DNA of 64,000 bases from Brachycybe producta (lineage: Eukaryota > Arthropoda > Diplopoda > Playtdesmida > Andrognathidae): positions 3,515,733-3,579,732 of the forward strand of contig JAUPFP010000025.1 in the NCBI GenBank assembly GCA_036925085.1, given 5' to 3'. A program made the translations under genes and the position numbers. Each line of letters begins with the position of its first letter. Positions within the stretch are counted from its first letter, which is position 1. Shown piece by piece: positions 47,673-58,087 of the stretch. The notes under the pieces were generated by a model. It ran no database searches. It saw only the letters and a program-made list of their open reading frames with translations, and was not told the DNA's origin.

Positions 47673-48081
47673 CAGTAGCGTAGCTGGGGGGGGGGGGGCG
47701 ATCCGCCCTTTTTTGGGGGCGGCACCAACGAAAAGAAAAGTATTTTTCCTGTCGGGATAGTAGAAGGATCTTTATAAAACTCTTTTATGATTGCCCAAGA
47801 AGAAATTATAAAAATTTTGTCGTTCGTTGTGCTCGCGGAATGTATTCTGCAATCCAGCAATATGTTTTACGTCCGAAATACTGGTTTATTTCTTAATTTT
47901 ATAATTTATAAAAAATTATATAAACCATTTCAGTCACTGGATATCGATAATATCGTTTGGCCCCTCCCAGACGAGAATCCTGGTTGTGTCACTGATGTGT
48001 GTATAGTGTTGTGTTTTCGTGAGGGAGGGGCGGCAAACTTAAGGACTGCCCAGGGCAGCACAAACTCTAGCTACGCCACTA
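47673..48081. mobile_element. MITE with CAGTRGCGTAGCT ends
   Basis: CAGTAGCGTAGCTGG at the left pairs with the inverted CTAGCTACGCCACTA at the right. The host sequence ACGTCAG is repeated on both sides, and the paralogous locus near 37,880 is uninterrupted. Confidence 0.7.
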
Positions 48082-48099
48082 TAACGTCAGTCTAATCAT

Positions 48100-48308
48100 T
48101 TGTTTTTTTTACGTCATTCAGACCAGAGACTTGTTCCACAGCAATTGCAGTTTTGCTGTATACTAGGGAAATGCTATATGCAGTGGTTTCCCCTTGCCTT
48201 CTGCATCGCACAGGACAACACAAACATCCATGCCCTTGCCAGTATTCGAACCTGGGACCCCCCAACACTGCAATCGGAGATCTTCCCATTACACTACCAA
48301 GGCGTCGG
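48100..48308 (-). mobile_element. tRNA-derived SINE with 12-bp target duplication
   Basis: On the minus strand the head CCTTGGTAGTGTAATGGGAA (A box) and GGTTCGAATAC (B box) is followed by a short body and a poly-A tail (T8 on the plus strand at 48,103). It is flanked by CAGTCTAATCAT and CAGTCTAAACAT (11 of 12 identical). The paralogous site at 37,885 lacks it. Confidence 0.8.
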
Positions 48309-48650
48309 CAGTCTAAACATAGCCTCCTTTAATAATACGTCAATAAAGTTCATTAATAGAAAATAGTTTATATAATCTTTCGTGTTTGTATCCTCATCTA
48401 TAGATAAGGATAAAAACACAAACACGAAAGAGTAGGCGAAACAATTTATGATTATTGCGAATTTGTAAACATATTTTGTAGTCTGATCCAGTGATAAATA
48501 GGCTACATATGAATACGAAAGAGGTAAGAATATATATGACAAATGTGTTAAGTGTAACTATTCAAATCAATGTTGTGATAAAATTACTTTTCAAAAGATT
48601 TAATTAGAATTAGGCCTACTAACTACATTAGTGAAAAATTATAATTATAC

Positions 48651-49926
48651 TAGAGATGGGACATTCGAATCCCGGCGAATCTTGAAAAATATTCGAGATT
48701 CAAATAGTCGAATCTTCACGCTTTTTTCGTCTTTCGAATCTTTCGAATCTTAAGAGCCTAGATCCACGTCCATCTTGTTGTTTTGAGCAGACGACGACGA
48801 GACAAATGAGTGTTCTTATATGGTGTTACTAAAACAGCAAAAAATCGCCTCACAATCGCTCAATTCAAATACAGTAAAGCGCAAAATGCAATAAAAAGTA
48901 TTGTTCTTCACGTGCTCGATTTATATAATTTTTGAAAAGGTCCTTCTATTTTTAAACAAGGTTCAAAGTCGTTCGTTTTTTTAACCCCATGTTAAATCCC
49001 ATTGGCCCCAAAACCGTCCCACAAACATTTGAAAAACTCTCGTTAAAACTGATTTAGAACAATAACAAAATAATTAGCACATACATTCATGTATTGGCTT
49101 CACGATGTTTCGTTTTTATAAATTTTGAAAAGGTCCTTCTATTTTTTAATAACGTTTAAAATCGTACGTTTTTTAACTCCATGTTAAGTCCCATAGGAGC
49201 AAAACACCGTCCCACAAACATTAGAAGAACTCCCATTAAAATAATTTAGAACAACCAAAAAAAATTAGCAAGTACTTACACGTGTTTATTGCCTTCAGGA
49301 TTATTCCTTGTTCTAAATTTGAAAAGGGCTTTCTATTTTTAAATAACATTTAAAATCTTACGTTTTTTTAACTCCGTGTTAATTCCCATAGGAGCAAAAA
49401 AACCGTCACCCAAACATTTGAAGAACTCCCGTTAAAAACAACTCAGAACAATCACACAATATTTAGTACGTGTATTAATCTACTGGCTTCACAATGTTTT
49501 CTTTTTCGAAGGTTAGCACGCGAAATTATTTTTCAATTAATTATTATGTGACTTCGAACCGGGAGAAAAAACGTTAAAAAACCGTTTTTCAATCAACAAC
49601 GATCGCAGCGCCTACATTCGGAGAAATTTTGAACTAAACGATGTATCTAGCCTCTTAAGCTAAAAAAAAAAACTGTTAAAAACTTTGGTAAAATTAGTTT
49701 TAACTCCATTGACGTCCAATGGAAGCGTTCACTTTAACAAAAAATGGCGATTGTTGAAATTTCGGTGGTACCCGAATCACTAATTATCACCTTGTGGAAA
49801 CCCTGAGTGCCACACTGTTTTTTTCTTAATATTAATAATTTAATATTTAATATTATTTCATTTATTTGTATCTTCTTAATGAATAATATAGGATTCTTAT
49901 AGGAAGGATTCGAGAGATTCGCGAAC
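48651..49926. mobile_element. hAT-like MITE carrying a nested TTAA element
   Basis: The left end is TAGAGATGGGACATTCGAAT. The right part resembles 45,470-45,780 (CTGTTAAAAACTTT, ACCCTGAGTGCCACA). A TTAA-bounded element (48,750-49,657) is inserted between them. Confidence 0.6.
48750..49657. mobile_element. TTAA-flanked element with three internal tandem repeats
   Basis: The ends are TTAAGAGCCTAGAT and ATCTAGCCTCTTAA. Inside, a roughly 185-bp unit (TTTGAAAAGGTCCTTCTATT ... TTCACGATG) repeats three times (48,930-49,495). The same family is at 2,972 and 59,725. Confidence 0.65.
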
Positions 49927-50394
49927 CTTTTACAAAAAAGTGTGTAGAAAAGGTACCGAACTGAAGCTGTACATAGAGGCTAAATAAGCAGTGCGGCTTC
50001 AAGATGCTTCTTCATAATCAAGTGATTGTTTATATGAAAATTATTTTCCATATAAACAATCACTTCGTTATATGAAGAAAACTCTTGTCCTAAACCAACT
50101 TCAAGTAAACTGTACATTGCATTTTACTTGGGTAGGGCTGACCACTTTTTACACGGATCGGATCGATTCATATTACTGGTAGTTTGTTCCTAGAGTTGGT
50201 AAGACAATGGAACTCTCTATTGCAGAGGATTTTATGAATTGAAAATAAACTTGTATTATGGGTATTTTAATTTTCTGACAATGCAGTATTTCAGCTGCAT
50301 TTTGCAAGCTGCAATCAGGACTTTTGCTTCTCTGCCACAGGCTTATTTTTGATTGCTTGCAGAGTAATTTTTTTCAAATTTAAACTCCAACAAA

Positions 50395-50760
50395 GATGAA
50401 AATACATCCTGATAACAGTGATAACACTTATCAAATATAATTGACAAAAACATGAAGAAAACAACAACTCTAGATAATGAATAGGGACTTTTCCCACCAT
50501 TCAACCAATCTATATAATATAGGCCTTGGTATTGTCATAACTATTCATAAGTATTGGTGCTGGAAGTAATTTACCAAAAAAGTAACAAATGACAGCATTT
50601 AAATTACTTTTTGAAGTAATTAGTAATTTACCATGTAATACCATATTACTTTTGAAACTTTGTAAATTCTAATTAATTACCTTTTCTAATGAAAATGTAA
50701 TTACGTACTTTTTATTTAATTTTCAAATTACATTCGTGTTCACAAACTACATTCCGATCT
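50395..50760. repeat. Duplicated upstream region of the module gene (copy 2)
   Basis: It is the counterpart of 41,030-41,360, including the ATAATGAATAGGGACTTTTC block and a TATATAATA motif at about 50,510 that is the likely TATA box of gene B. A TTAA-type MITE (50,765-51,254) now separates it from the first coding exon. Confidence 0.6.
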
Positions 50761-50764
50761 TGCG

Positions 50765-51254
50765 TTAAGGTGGCTTCATAGATATTTATTTTGCTTTTGT
50801 AATGTCATACTCCGTAGACGTTCTTATAAAATTTGGGCAAAAAAAAATTCAGATTGTTTTCAAAACTAGAATAGTAAAAGATTATGTTAAGTTGTTTTAA
50901 TGGCAAAATCTTACAAAATAAACATTTTATAGCAGTTTGAAAACGACCCGTTTTTTTTCTTTTCTTTTTTCTGTTGACATTTCATGAAAAAACTATTTTC
51001 GCCCTTTTCAAACTGTCATAAAAAATTTATTTTGAAAGATATCATCATGACTTTTTTTGAGCATTATCGCCAACTATTCTAGTTTTTAAAACATTTTCAA
51101 TTTTTTCGTAATGTTTCTTTCTAATAAAAGTTCGCATGAAAAATCTAAATGTTCTAAAAACCACGGACCATCCGATAGAACATAATAGCCAGTGCAGTGG
51201 GTCCCCATCCGAGGGGACAAAAACAAAATAAATATCTATAGAGCCATCTCTTAA
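50765..51254. mobile_element. TTAA-type MITE upstream of gene B
   Basis: It begins TTAAGGTGGCTTCATAGATA and ends ATCTATAGAGCCATCTCTTAA, with TTAA at both borders. It is the best-preserved copy of this family in the window and sits less than 100 bp from the start of the first module exon of gene B. Confidence 0.7.
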
Positions 51255-51343
51255 CTAAAAAAAAATTAGAAATTCTCTTTTGTGAATTCAATGATCTAAC
51301 ATCCTACATTATTTCTTCTCTCACTTTCGGTAAAGAAAAAAAA

Positions 51344-52388
51344 ATGGAAGAAACATCCAACACGACGTTGAAAGGCGAAGTAAACAGTTCAAGTACCGGT
51401 AACCAGGAAACTGAACAAGGATCAAGAAAACACGAATTTCAACACGAACAAACTGAGTCCGCAAAGATCCCTCATTGTCCAGTTCTCTCTCAATCGTGCT
51501 GGTTGAATCACGAACTCAAGTTTCCCAAATCAGTTCTTGCAATCACCAACGAATGGATATCAGTTATCGAAGACTGTTTCAAACGCCACGAACCTTACTG
51601 GAAATTTTGCGAAATTCTCAACCATACTATTGACAAGACTGATTCGATTTACTTGTTAATTTTGCATCTGGTGGCATCCAGTTCAGACTATTCTACAGCT
51701 GGACGAAAAAGAGAAAGTATCACATCTTTCTTAGTTCGTGGATTTCACGACTATTTGTCAAGACTTGCGACGAAACCTCTCGAACCTTCGGCCGAAATGA
51801 TATCGGCAGCACTAGTCTTAACTTTCCATCAGAAGCAAGAGATTGTGGTAACGATCCTCTGCGACATCTTTGAGCTGAACAAGTATGAAAAATTTTATAA
51901 AGAATTCATCGAAAGCGAAATTACAGCGAAACATTACGACGTTGCGAGCCGTGCAGTAGTACAATTTAACCTTCAATCGCAATACGCTCTCTTGGACATT
52001 TTGTTGCCATTACTCCTTCGAGACAAACTTGAAGAAATGTGTTTTTACTTGTTCAACGATCTGGACCGGCAAATAAAACTTGTTGGCTTCCTAGATAAAT
52101 TCTGTGTTCCTAACAACAAACTACTTTTTTTGATCAAACAACTGATGGTAACTGGTAAACAAATAAAACGTTTAGAGTGTAGCGTTTTGAGTAAAACCGT
52201 GAGACAATTGGCTGCACGATTTAATATACCTGAAGCATACTGGCCAAATGCAAAGCTTCGGCATCAAGTTATCGGAAACGAAGATTTTGACAAGGTTACC
52301 ACAGTACACATCCAAGATGGTGTAGACTTACAGTTAATGCTTGTTAGAAATATGGCAAAACACAACAAAGTTGATGATGCATCATCAA
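51344..52388 (+). CDS. Module gene B, exon with module B1 (EXD3/Mut-7 N-terminal-like)
   Basis: The ATG follows a TTCGGTAAAGAAAA stretch that matches the acceptor region of the later module exons except that the AG is CG, so this is probably the initiating exon. It ends TCA|A|GTGAGTAG with a phase-1 donor, 348 codons. The charged head is followed by CPVLSQSCW, LLILHLVASSSDYSTAGRKR, HYDVASRAVVQFNLQSQYA, DILLPLLLRDKLEEMCFY and NIPEAYWPNAK, then a short tail (IQDGVDLQLMLVRNMAKHNK). The C-terminal extension of A2/B3 is reduced. Family and function are as for A1. Confidence 0.7.
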
Positions 52389-52484
52389 GTGAGTAGCCCA
52401 AATAAAGTGTATTTAATTGTCTCTACTTTTGTGAATTCAGTGATCTAATATCTTGTTTCTTCCTCTGTCATGTGACATGTTAAG

Positions 52485-53804
52485 GTAAAGAAAAAAGTAA
52501 ACAAACATCCAAGAAGATGTCGAAACGCAAAAAAACCCGACTAAGAAAGCCAGGAACTAAACAAGAATCAAGAAAACAAGAACTTGAAGGCGAACAAAGA
52601 GTGTCTGCAAAGAACCCTCAATGTCCAGTCCTCCCTCAAGCATGTTGGTTGGATTTTAAACTCAAGTTTCACAAATCAGTCGTAACCATCCCGAAGCAAT
52701 GGATTTCAGAAATCGAAAACTGTCTGAAAAGTCACAAACTTTACTTCGAATTTCAAAAAATTCTCGAAAAGATTCTTCACAATTGTGATTCCCATTACTT
52801 TTTAATTTTGCATCTGGTGGCTTCCACTTCAGACTATTATACAGCTGGACGACAAACAGAAAGCTTAACATTAAGCTTAGTTCTAAATTTTTGCGCCTAT
52901 TTGTCACGACTTGTAACGAAACCGCTCGAACCTTCGGCCGAAATGCGAGCGGTTGCACTTATCATAGCCTTCCACCAGAAACAAGAGAAAGTGGCCATAT
53001 TACTATGCAGCATGTTTCAACTGAACAAGAGTGAAAAGCTTTATACGGAATTTATTATACACGAAATAAACGTGCAACATTATGAGGTTGCGAGCCGTGC
53101 CATAGTTCAATTCAACCTCCAATCGCAATATGCTATGTCGAACATACTGCTGCCACTACTCCTACGATACGAACTAGACGAAATGTGTTTTTACTTGTCC
53201 GACGATTTGAATCGACAAATAAAATTTGTTCGTTACCTCGATGAATTCTGTATTCCTGGCATAAAACCGACTTCTTTGATCCGTGAGCTGATGGTAACGG
53301 ATCGTCAAATGCAACGTTTAGACTGTAACGTTTTGAGTAAAACCGTGAAAAAATTAGCTACACGATTTAATATACCTGAAGAACACTGGCCAAATGCAAA
53401 GCGTCAGCAAGTCATCGTAAAACACGTCAAAGATGATGCATTACAAGTTCCGCTCTCAGTCAAAATAGTAGAAATTGATAAACAACGAAAAAAGTTCAAG
53501 CTAACAGCTTTCACAACAACGACATCAATTGGAAATAAAAGTGGCGATGTTCTTCCCAGCAAAGATATGTCGTGCAGCCGAAGTATTCAAGAAATAAACG
53601 ACTATAAAATATGGAATAATCTAAAAACTGTTATAACCAACGGCAATAACAATGAAATGACTTCTGGAAAACAACAATCCACAAAGTACGACTTTATTGG
53701 AACAGTCAATCCTGGAGGAGCTCCGTATGGCAATGCAATCGAAAAGGAATCGATACTTTTCGTAACAAACCAAACTCCTGCTAAGAGTTTGACAGGAACA
53801 GCAA
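52485..53804 (+). CDS. Module gene B, exon with module B2 (EXD3/Mut-7 N-terminal-like)
   Basis: The acceptor TGTTAAG|GTAAAG and the donor GCAA|GTGAGTAT are both phase 1, so the 1,320-nt exon can be added or skipped without frame change. The module is complete through NIPEEHWPNAK, but the region equivalent to KLYYLLMKKY in A2 is deleted (QQVIVKHVKDDALQ follows directly). It then has a low-complexity Thr/Ser/Asn-rich tail of about 120 residues. A2 is its closest relative in the first 300 residues. Confidence 0.7.
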
Positions 53805-53900
53805 GTGAGTATCCTTAAAACGTCCATTCAAATCTCTCTACTTTTGTGAATTTAGTGATCTAATATCCTGTTTCTTCCTCTTGTCATGTGACATTTTAAG

Positions 53901-55349
53901 GTAAAGAAAAAATGGAACGAACATCCGATACGATGTCGAAAAGCAAAGAAACCAGACTAAGAAACCTTGAAACTAAACAAGAATTTGAAGGCAAACAAAA
54001 AAAGTCCGCAAAGAACCCTGAATGTCCAGTTCTTTCTCAAATCTGCTGGTTAAATCGTAAATTCAAGTTCCCGAAATCAGTCGTTACGGTCACTAACGAA
54101 TGGATATCAGTTGTCGAAAACTCTTTCAAAAATCACGAACCTTACTGGAAATTTAGGGAAATTCTCAAAACGATATTTGCCAAAACTGATTTCCATTACT
54201 TGTTCATTTTGCATCTGGTGGCGTCCAGTTCAGACTATTCTACAGCTGGACAACAAACAAAAAGCATTACATTATTCTTAGTTTTAAGTTTTAGAGACTA
54301 TTTGTCACAACTTATGACAAAACCACTCGAACCTTCTATTGAAATGAAAGCATCAGCACTGGTCTTAGCTTTCCACCAGAAACACGAGATCGTGGCCATA
54401 GTACTCTGCGACATATTTCAACTGAACGAGGATAAAAAGCTTTATACGGAATTTATTAAACACAAAATAAATGTGCAACATTACGACGTTGCAAGCCGTG
54501 CCATAGTCCGATTCAACCTCCAATCGCAATACGCTCTGTCGGACATACTGTTGCCACTACTCTTACGAGACGAATTTGACGAAATGTGTTTTTACTTGTC
54601 CAACCATTTGAATCAGCAAATAGAACTTGTTCGTTTCCTAGATGAATTCTGCGTTCGTGAGAAAAAATCATTTTCTCAGATCAGTCAACTGATGGTAACT
54701 GGTGATCAAATGCAATGTTTAGAATGTAGCGTTTTGAGTAAAACCGTGAGAAAATTAGCTAAACGATTTAATATACCCGAAGAACACTGGCCGAATGCAA
54801 AGCGTCAGCAAGTTATCGGAAAACTATACTACATTCTACTGAAAAAATATGTGGATAAAACCTTTGTAGGTACAGCTTTTGACAACGTTGTCCATGAACA
54901 CATAAAAGATGATCTAGGATTACAGTTACTGTTTGTTAGATATCTGGTTAAATACAACGATATTGATGCAGCTGTTCTGAATGCCGTCAAATTCAATGTG
55001 CCAGTAGAACAAGTTCCCAACAGCATCAGAATAAGGCTAAAAGTTGAAATTGATAAACAACCTGCCGAATTCATACCTACAGCCGTCAAATGTTCGACTT
55101 CTAACGGCGATAAAAGAGGTGAATTTCTTCCAATGAAAGAAATGTGGTGCAATCGAAATGCTCAAGACGATAACGACAACATATGGAATAATAGCGTCAA
55201 CGCACCACCAAAAAGCCTTCAAAGAAACTTGAAAGTTGGAAATAAGCAAAAACTTTCTTCCAAAGATGTCTTAAAACCAAAAACAGCCAAAACCCGTGGC
55301 AATAGTACAAAAAAGATTTTTGGCAAAAAACCATCAACAACGATCAATG
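53901..55349 (+). CDS. Module gene B, exon with module B3 (EXD3/Mut-7 N-terminal-like)
   Basis: The acceptor TTTTAAG|GTAAAG is phase 1. This is the longest module, 483 codons to the predicted donor TCAATG|GTATTG (phase 1); unspliced, the frame stops at 55,381. It includes CPVLSQICW, LFILHLVASSSDYSTAGQQT, HYDVASRA, DILLPLLLRDEFDEMCFY, NIPEEHWPNAK and the full C-terminal part (KLYYILLKKYVDKTFVGTAF, DAAVLNAVKFNVPVEQVP), followed by a basic Lys-rich tail. A2 and B3 are the only modules that keep the whole region resembling the EXD3 N-terminal domain. Confidence 0.7.
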
Positions 55350-55425
55350 GTATTGTATACGTGCTTTATATGTGGCAATAGGTGAATATTTTAGAACTAA
55401 CACTGAGCTTAGTGCAGAAGGAACT

Positions 55426-55593
55426 TGTTTTCACTGGGGTGAAAATTTGAAATTTTTAAAAATTTCAACTGGTGAAAAATGGAAGACATGTGGCCCCCTC
55501 CCATTCACTATCATAGGCAAAGGCCACGTGTGTTCTACGTTTCACCAGTTGAAATTCTCAAAAAGTTCAAATTTTCACCGCAGTGGAAACAAA
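55426..55593. mobile_element. Small inverted-repeat element in the last intron of gene B
   Basis: TGTTTTCACTGGGGTGAAAA and AATTTTCACCGCAGTGGAAAC, with TTTCAACTGGTGAAA inside, form an imperfect hairpin. Similar GTTTCCACTTTGGCGAAAAT sequence occurs alone at 29,567. Confidence 0.5.
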
Positions 55594-56012
55594 GGCATAA
55601 GGACACTTTCTACAGAACATGATCATTTTTCTATTAAAACTACAATAGATAACCCTCTTGTCCGCAAGTTTCTAAACTTGAGAGGTTTTAAGCGGCGATC
55701 CCATAGACAATATTTTTAAATCAAGATACACTGCAATGTGTACCTTGAATTAATTGCAATTGCAAGACATCTTGCAAGACATAACGTGGTTTCTTGCACA
55801 AAATGCTGATCTTCGTTTGTTTTGGAAGAAACTGGCAACTGTTAAGTTTAGAAACTCGCAGAGTTACTGCATATTTCACATGCGCAATAGAAAACAACTT
55901 AATTTAACTGGCATGACCTAGTATTTATGCATTTCTGACATTTTCCGTATCCTCTTTTAACTGCTAATCCTTACAAGATCGTATTTTTTTCGATTTTCAT
56001 GTATTATTATAG

Positions 56013-57286
56013 TGCAACTATCCAGCTATTACCAAGTTCCAAGTTATTCAACAGTGGCTCAACAAGGGGCAAAGCACAAAATAAAGCAACTGGAAACACA
56101 ACGTCCCAAACAACTGCAGCCAAAGGAAGACATCAAACAACCAACTTGTTGGTTAGAACTTGAAATCGAAGTTCCACCTTCAATCGTTGCAATAACCTTA
56201 GAACATTTGAATGATTTTGAAGTGGCTGTCAAAAGTCACAAAGATTTTTCAATCTTCTGTGATATTCTCAACAGAGTACTTGACAAATCCATATCTCCAA
56301 ACTTGTCCATTTTGCATTTGTTAGCTTCGTGTACAGAATATTTCAACACTAAACGAAGCGCAAATGGCATTATGTCTTTCTTTGTACAAGGATTTCGACT
56401 TTACTTACGAGGGCGGAAAACTAAACTACCACCACCTTCAAACGCCATAAAAAATGCAGCGTTCATCGTAGGCTTTCGTTCAAATGATATGTGGCTTTTC
56501 ACAGAACTCCTGAATATTTTCAGCCTCTCGAGAAATCCAATGATCCACGTCCCTTTCATCAAGAAAAACATTGAAATGGTACAATTTGACATGACGTTCG
56601 AAGCAATCACACTATTAAAACTCCAAACGTATATCATGCGGGGTGAAATTTTGCCATTGTATGAAGACATAAGGAACATAACGTATTGTCCATATTGTGG
56701 AAAAATCCACAACAGTAAACCAAGTCAGCGAAAGAAATGCGATTGCTTTACGAAAGACCGCCTACAAAAGAACTCATTCCAAGATCGTCACTTTTTTCAC
56801 GAGAAACCAGTGGCGGATCCATGGTGGGGGCGCAGGGGATGTGGTCCCCCACAAAAAAATGTGAAAAAAAGAGAGAGGGAAAGGGATGAAGAGAGAGATA
56901 TAAAGAGAGAAAGTAGAGATGCGCTGTATGTCATAAAACAAACATTGAAGACTAAGAAAACTAAAGGTCGCCACACACATTCCGGTAAACCTGTTAAGAG
57001 TATGCCTGTGCAGGCACGCTTGTACGGTGGCCAAGAAGTGCAATCCCTACATACAAACACACGACAACACTCAATACTCCACAACAACTTCCAAACCTCT
57101 ACAACAACTTCCAAAACTACAACAACTTCCAAAACCACAACAACTTCTAAAACCACAACAACTTCCAAAACCACAACAACTTCTAAAACTACAACTTCCA
57201 AAACTACAACTTCCAAAACTACAACAACTTCCAAACTTTACAACATATTAAATATTATTTCATTTATATTTATTTATAATTATTGA
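56013..57286 (+). CDS. Module gene B, terminal exon: divergent module B4 plus zinc-ribbon-like tail
   Basis: The acceptor GTATTATTATAG is phase 1. The N-terminal 50 residues are Gln/Lys-rich. A divergent, shortened module follows (CWLELEIEVPPSIVAIT; LSILHLLASCTEYF; LLKLQTYIMRGEILPLYED) and then directly the CPYCGK...KKCDCF...QDRHF tail seen in the gene A terminal exon. After HEK the frame enters transposon-like sequence (AGTGGCGGATCCATGG, from about 56,810) and a Thr/Ser/Lys low-complexity run (57,095-57,240). The original stop has apparently been replaced, so the last 150 or so residues are probably recent and may not be functional. Confidence 0.62.
57095..57240. repeat. Microsatellite-like (CAACTTCCAAAACTA)n encoding Thr-Ser-Lys repeats
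   Basis: A unit of 12-18 bp (ACAACTTCCAAAACC) repeats about eight times and reads TTTSK in the gene B frame. Confidence 0.8.
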
Positions 57287-57304
57287 ATTCAGTATGCATG
57301 TGCA

Positions 57305-57440
57305 CACACTCGTTTAAACGACTTAGGCACTCGTTTGAACGACTTAGGCACTCGTTTGAACGACTTAGGCACTCGTTTGAACGACTTAGGCACTCGTTTG
57401 AACGACTTAGGCAATCGTTTGAACGACAGTCGATCGTTTG
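57305..57440. repeat. 21-bp minisatellite, six to seven copies
   Basis: CACTCGTTTGAACGACTTAGG is repeated head to tail just after the end of gene B. The copies are contiguous with no unique spacers, so it is not a CRISPR-like array. Confidence 0.85.
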
Positions 57441-58080
57441 AACCACTTAGTCGCGTGTTTAAATGACGGTTATGAGTGTGTATGCTCGTTTGAGTGCGCA
57501 TTTGCATAATCATATGTGAGTGCATACATGCACATGTGTATGTACATTTCTCCCCCCCCCCCCTAAAAAACACCAGCTTCATGGTTTTTGTGAGATTTTT
57601 TAAACTTTATAAGAAAAGCTACAGCATCTGTCAAATTGTTTGGGTATAGGTCTTTTTAAGACCATTTTAATTGTTTTTTCTTCTGTTAATGGGCTTTTTC
57701 GCATGTACATGCGAATGTCCACATGAGGTTTTAAGCTGCATTAAAAAATACTAAAATACATCTAGCTACATCATTACAAGTCAACATTTTCAAATCAGTT
57801 TACTAAGTAGTAACTTGTGATCAACAAAAGCTCACTTTAGTTCAACATATGAGTTTTTTAAAGGTAAATAGTATTTTTATTTATTGAATAATTGAGAATT
57901 AAGCATGAAACCATTATTACTAATAGTCCAAGAAACAAAATTGTGTAAATACCATTTTTAAAAAGTCACAATTTTGGTAATATTAAAGCCATATTTTGTT
58001 AAAACTTTACTATTTATTCTTTGCTATTAATTTTTGTCAATCGAGTATGATTAATTTGATGATGATACAGTAGTAAAATT
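57440..58080. other. Non-coding stretch
   Basis: AT-rich sequence with a short C9 tract (57,551) and no gene I can support. Confidence 0.45.
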
Positions 58081-58087
58081 TCCCAAC

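Noticed and set aside
48235..48305. Functional tRNA gene on the minus strand
   Set aside because: A and B boxes are present but the stems do not pair properly and the unit has a poly-A tail and target duplication, as in a SINE.
57305..57440. Regular repeats resembling a CRISPR array
   Set aside because: The 21-bp units are contiguous with no unique spacers and the DNA is eukaryotic; it is a minisatellite.
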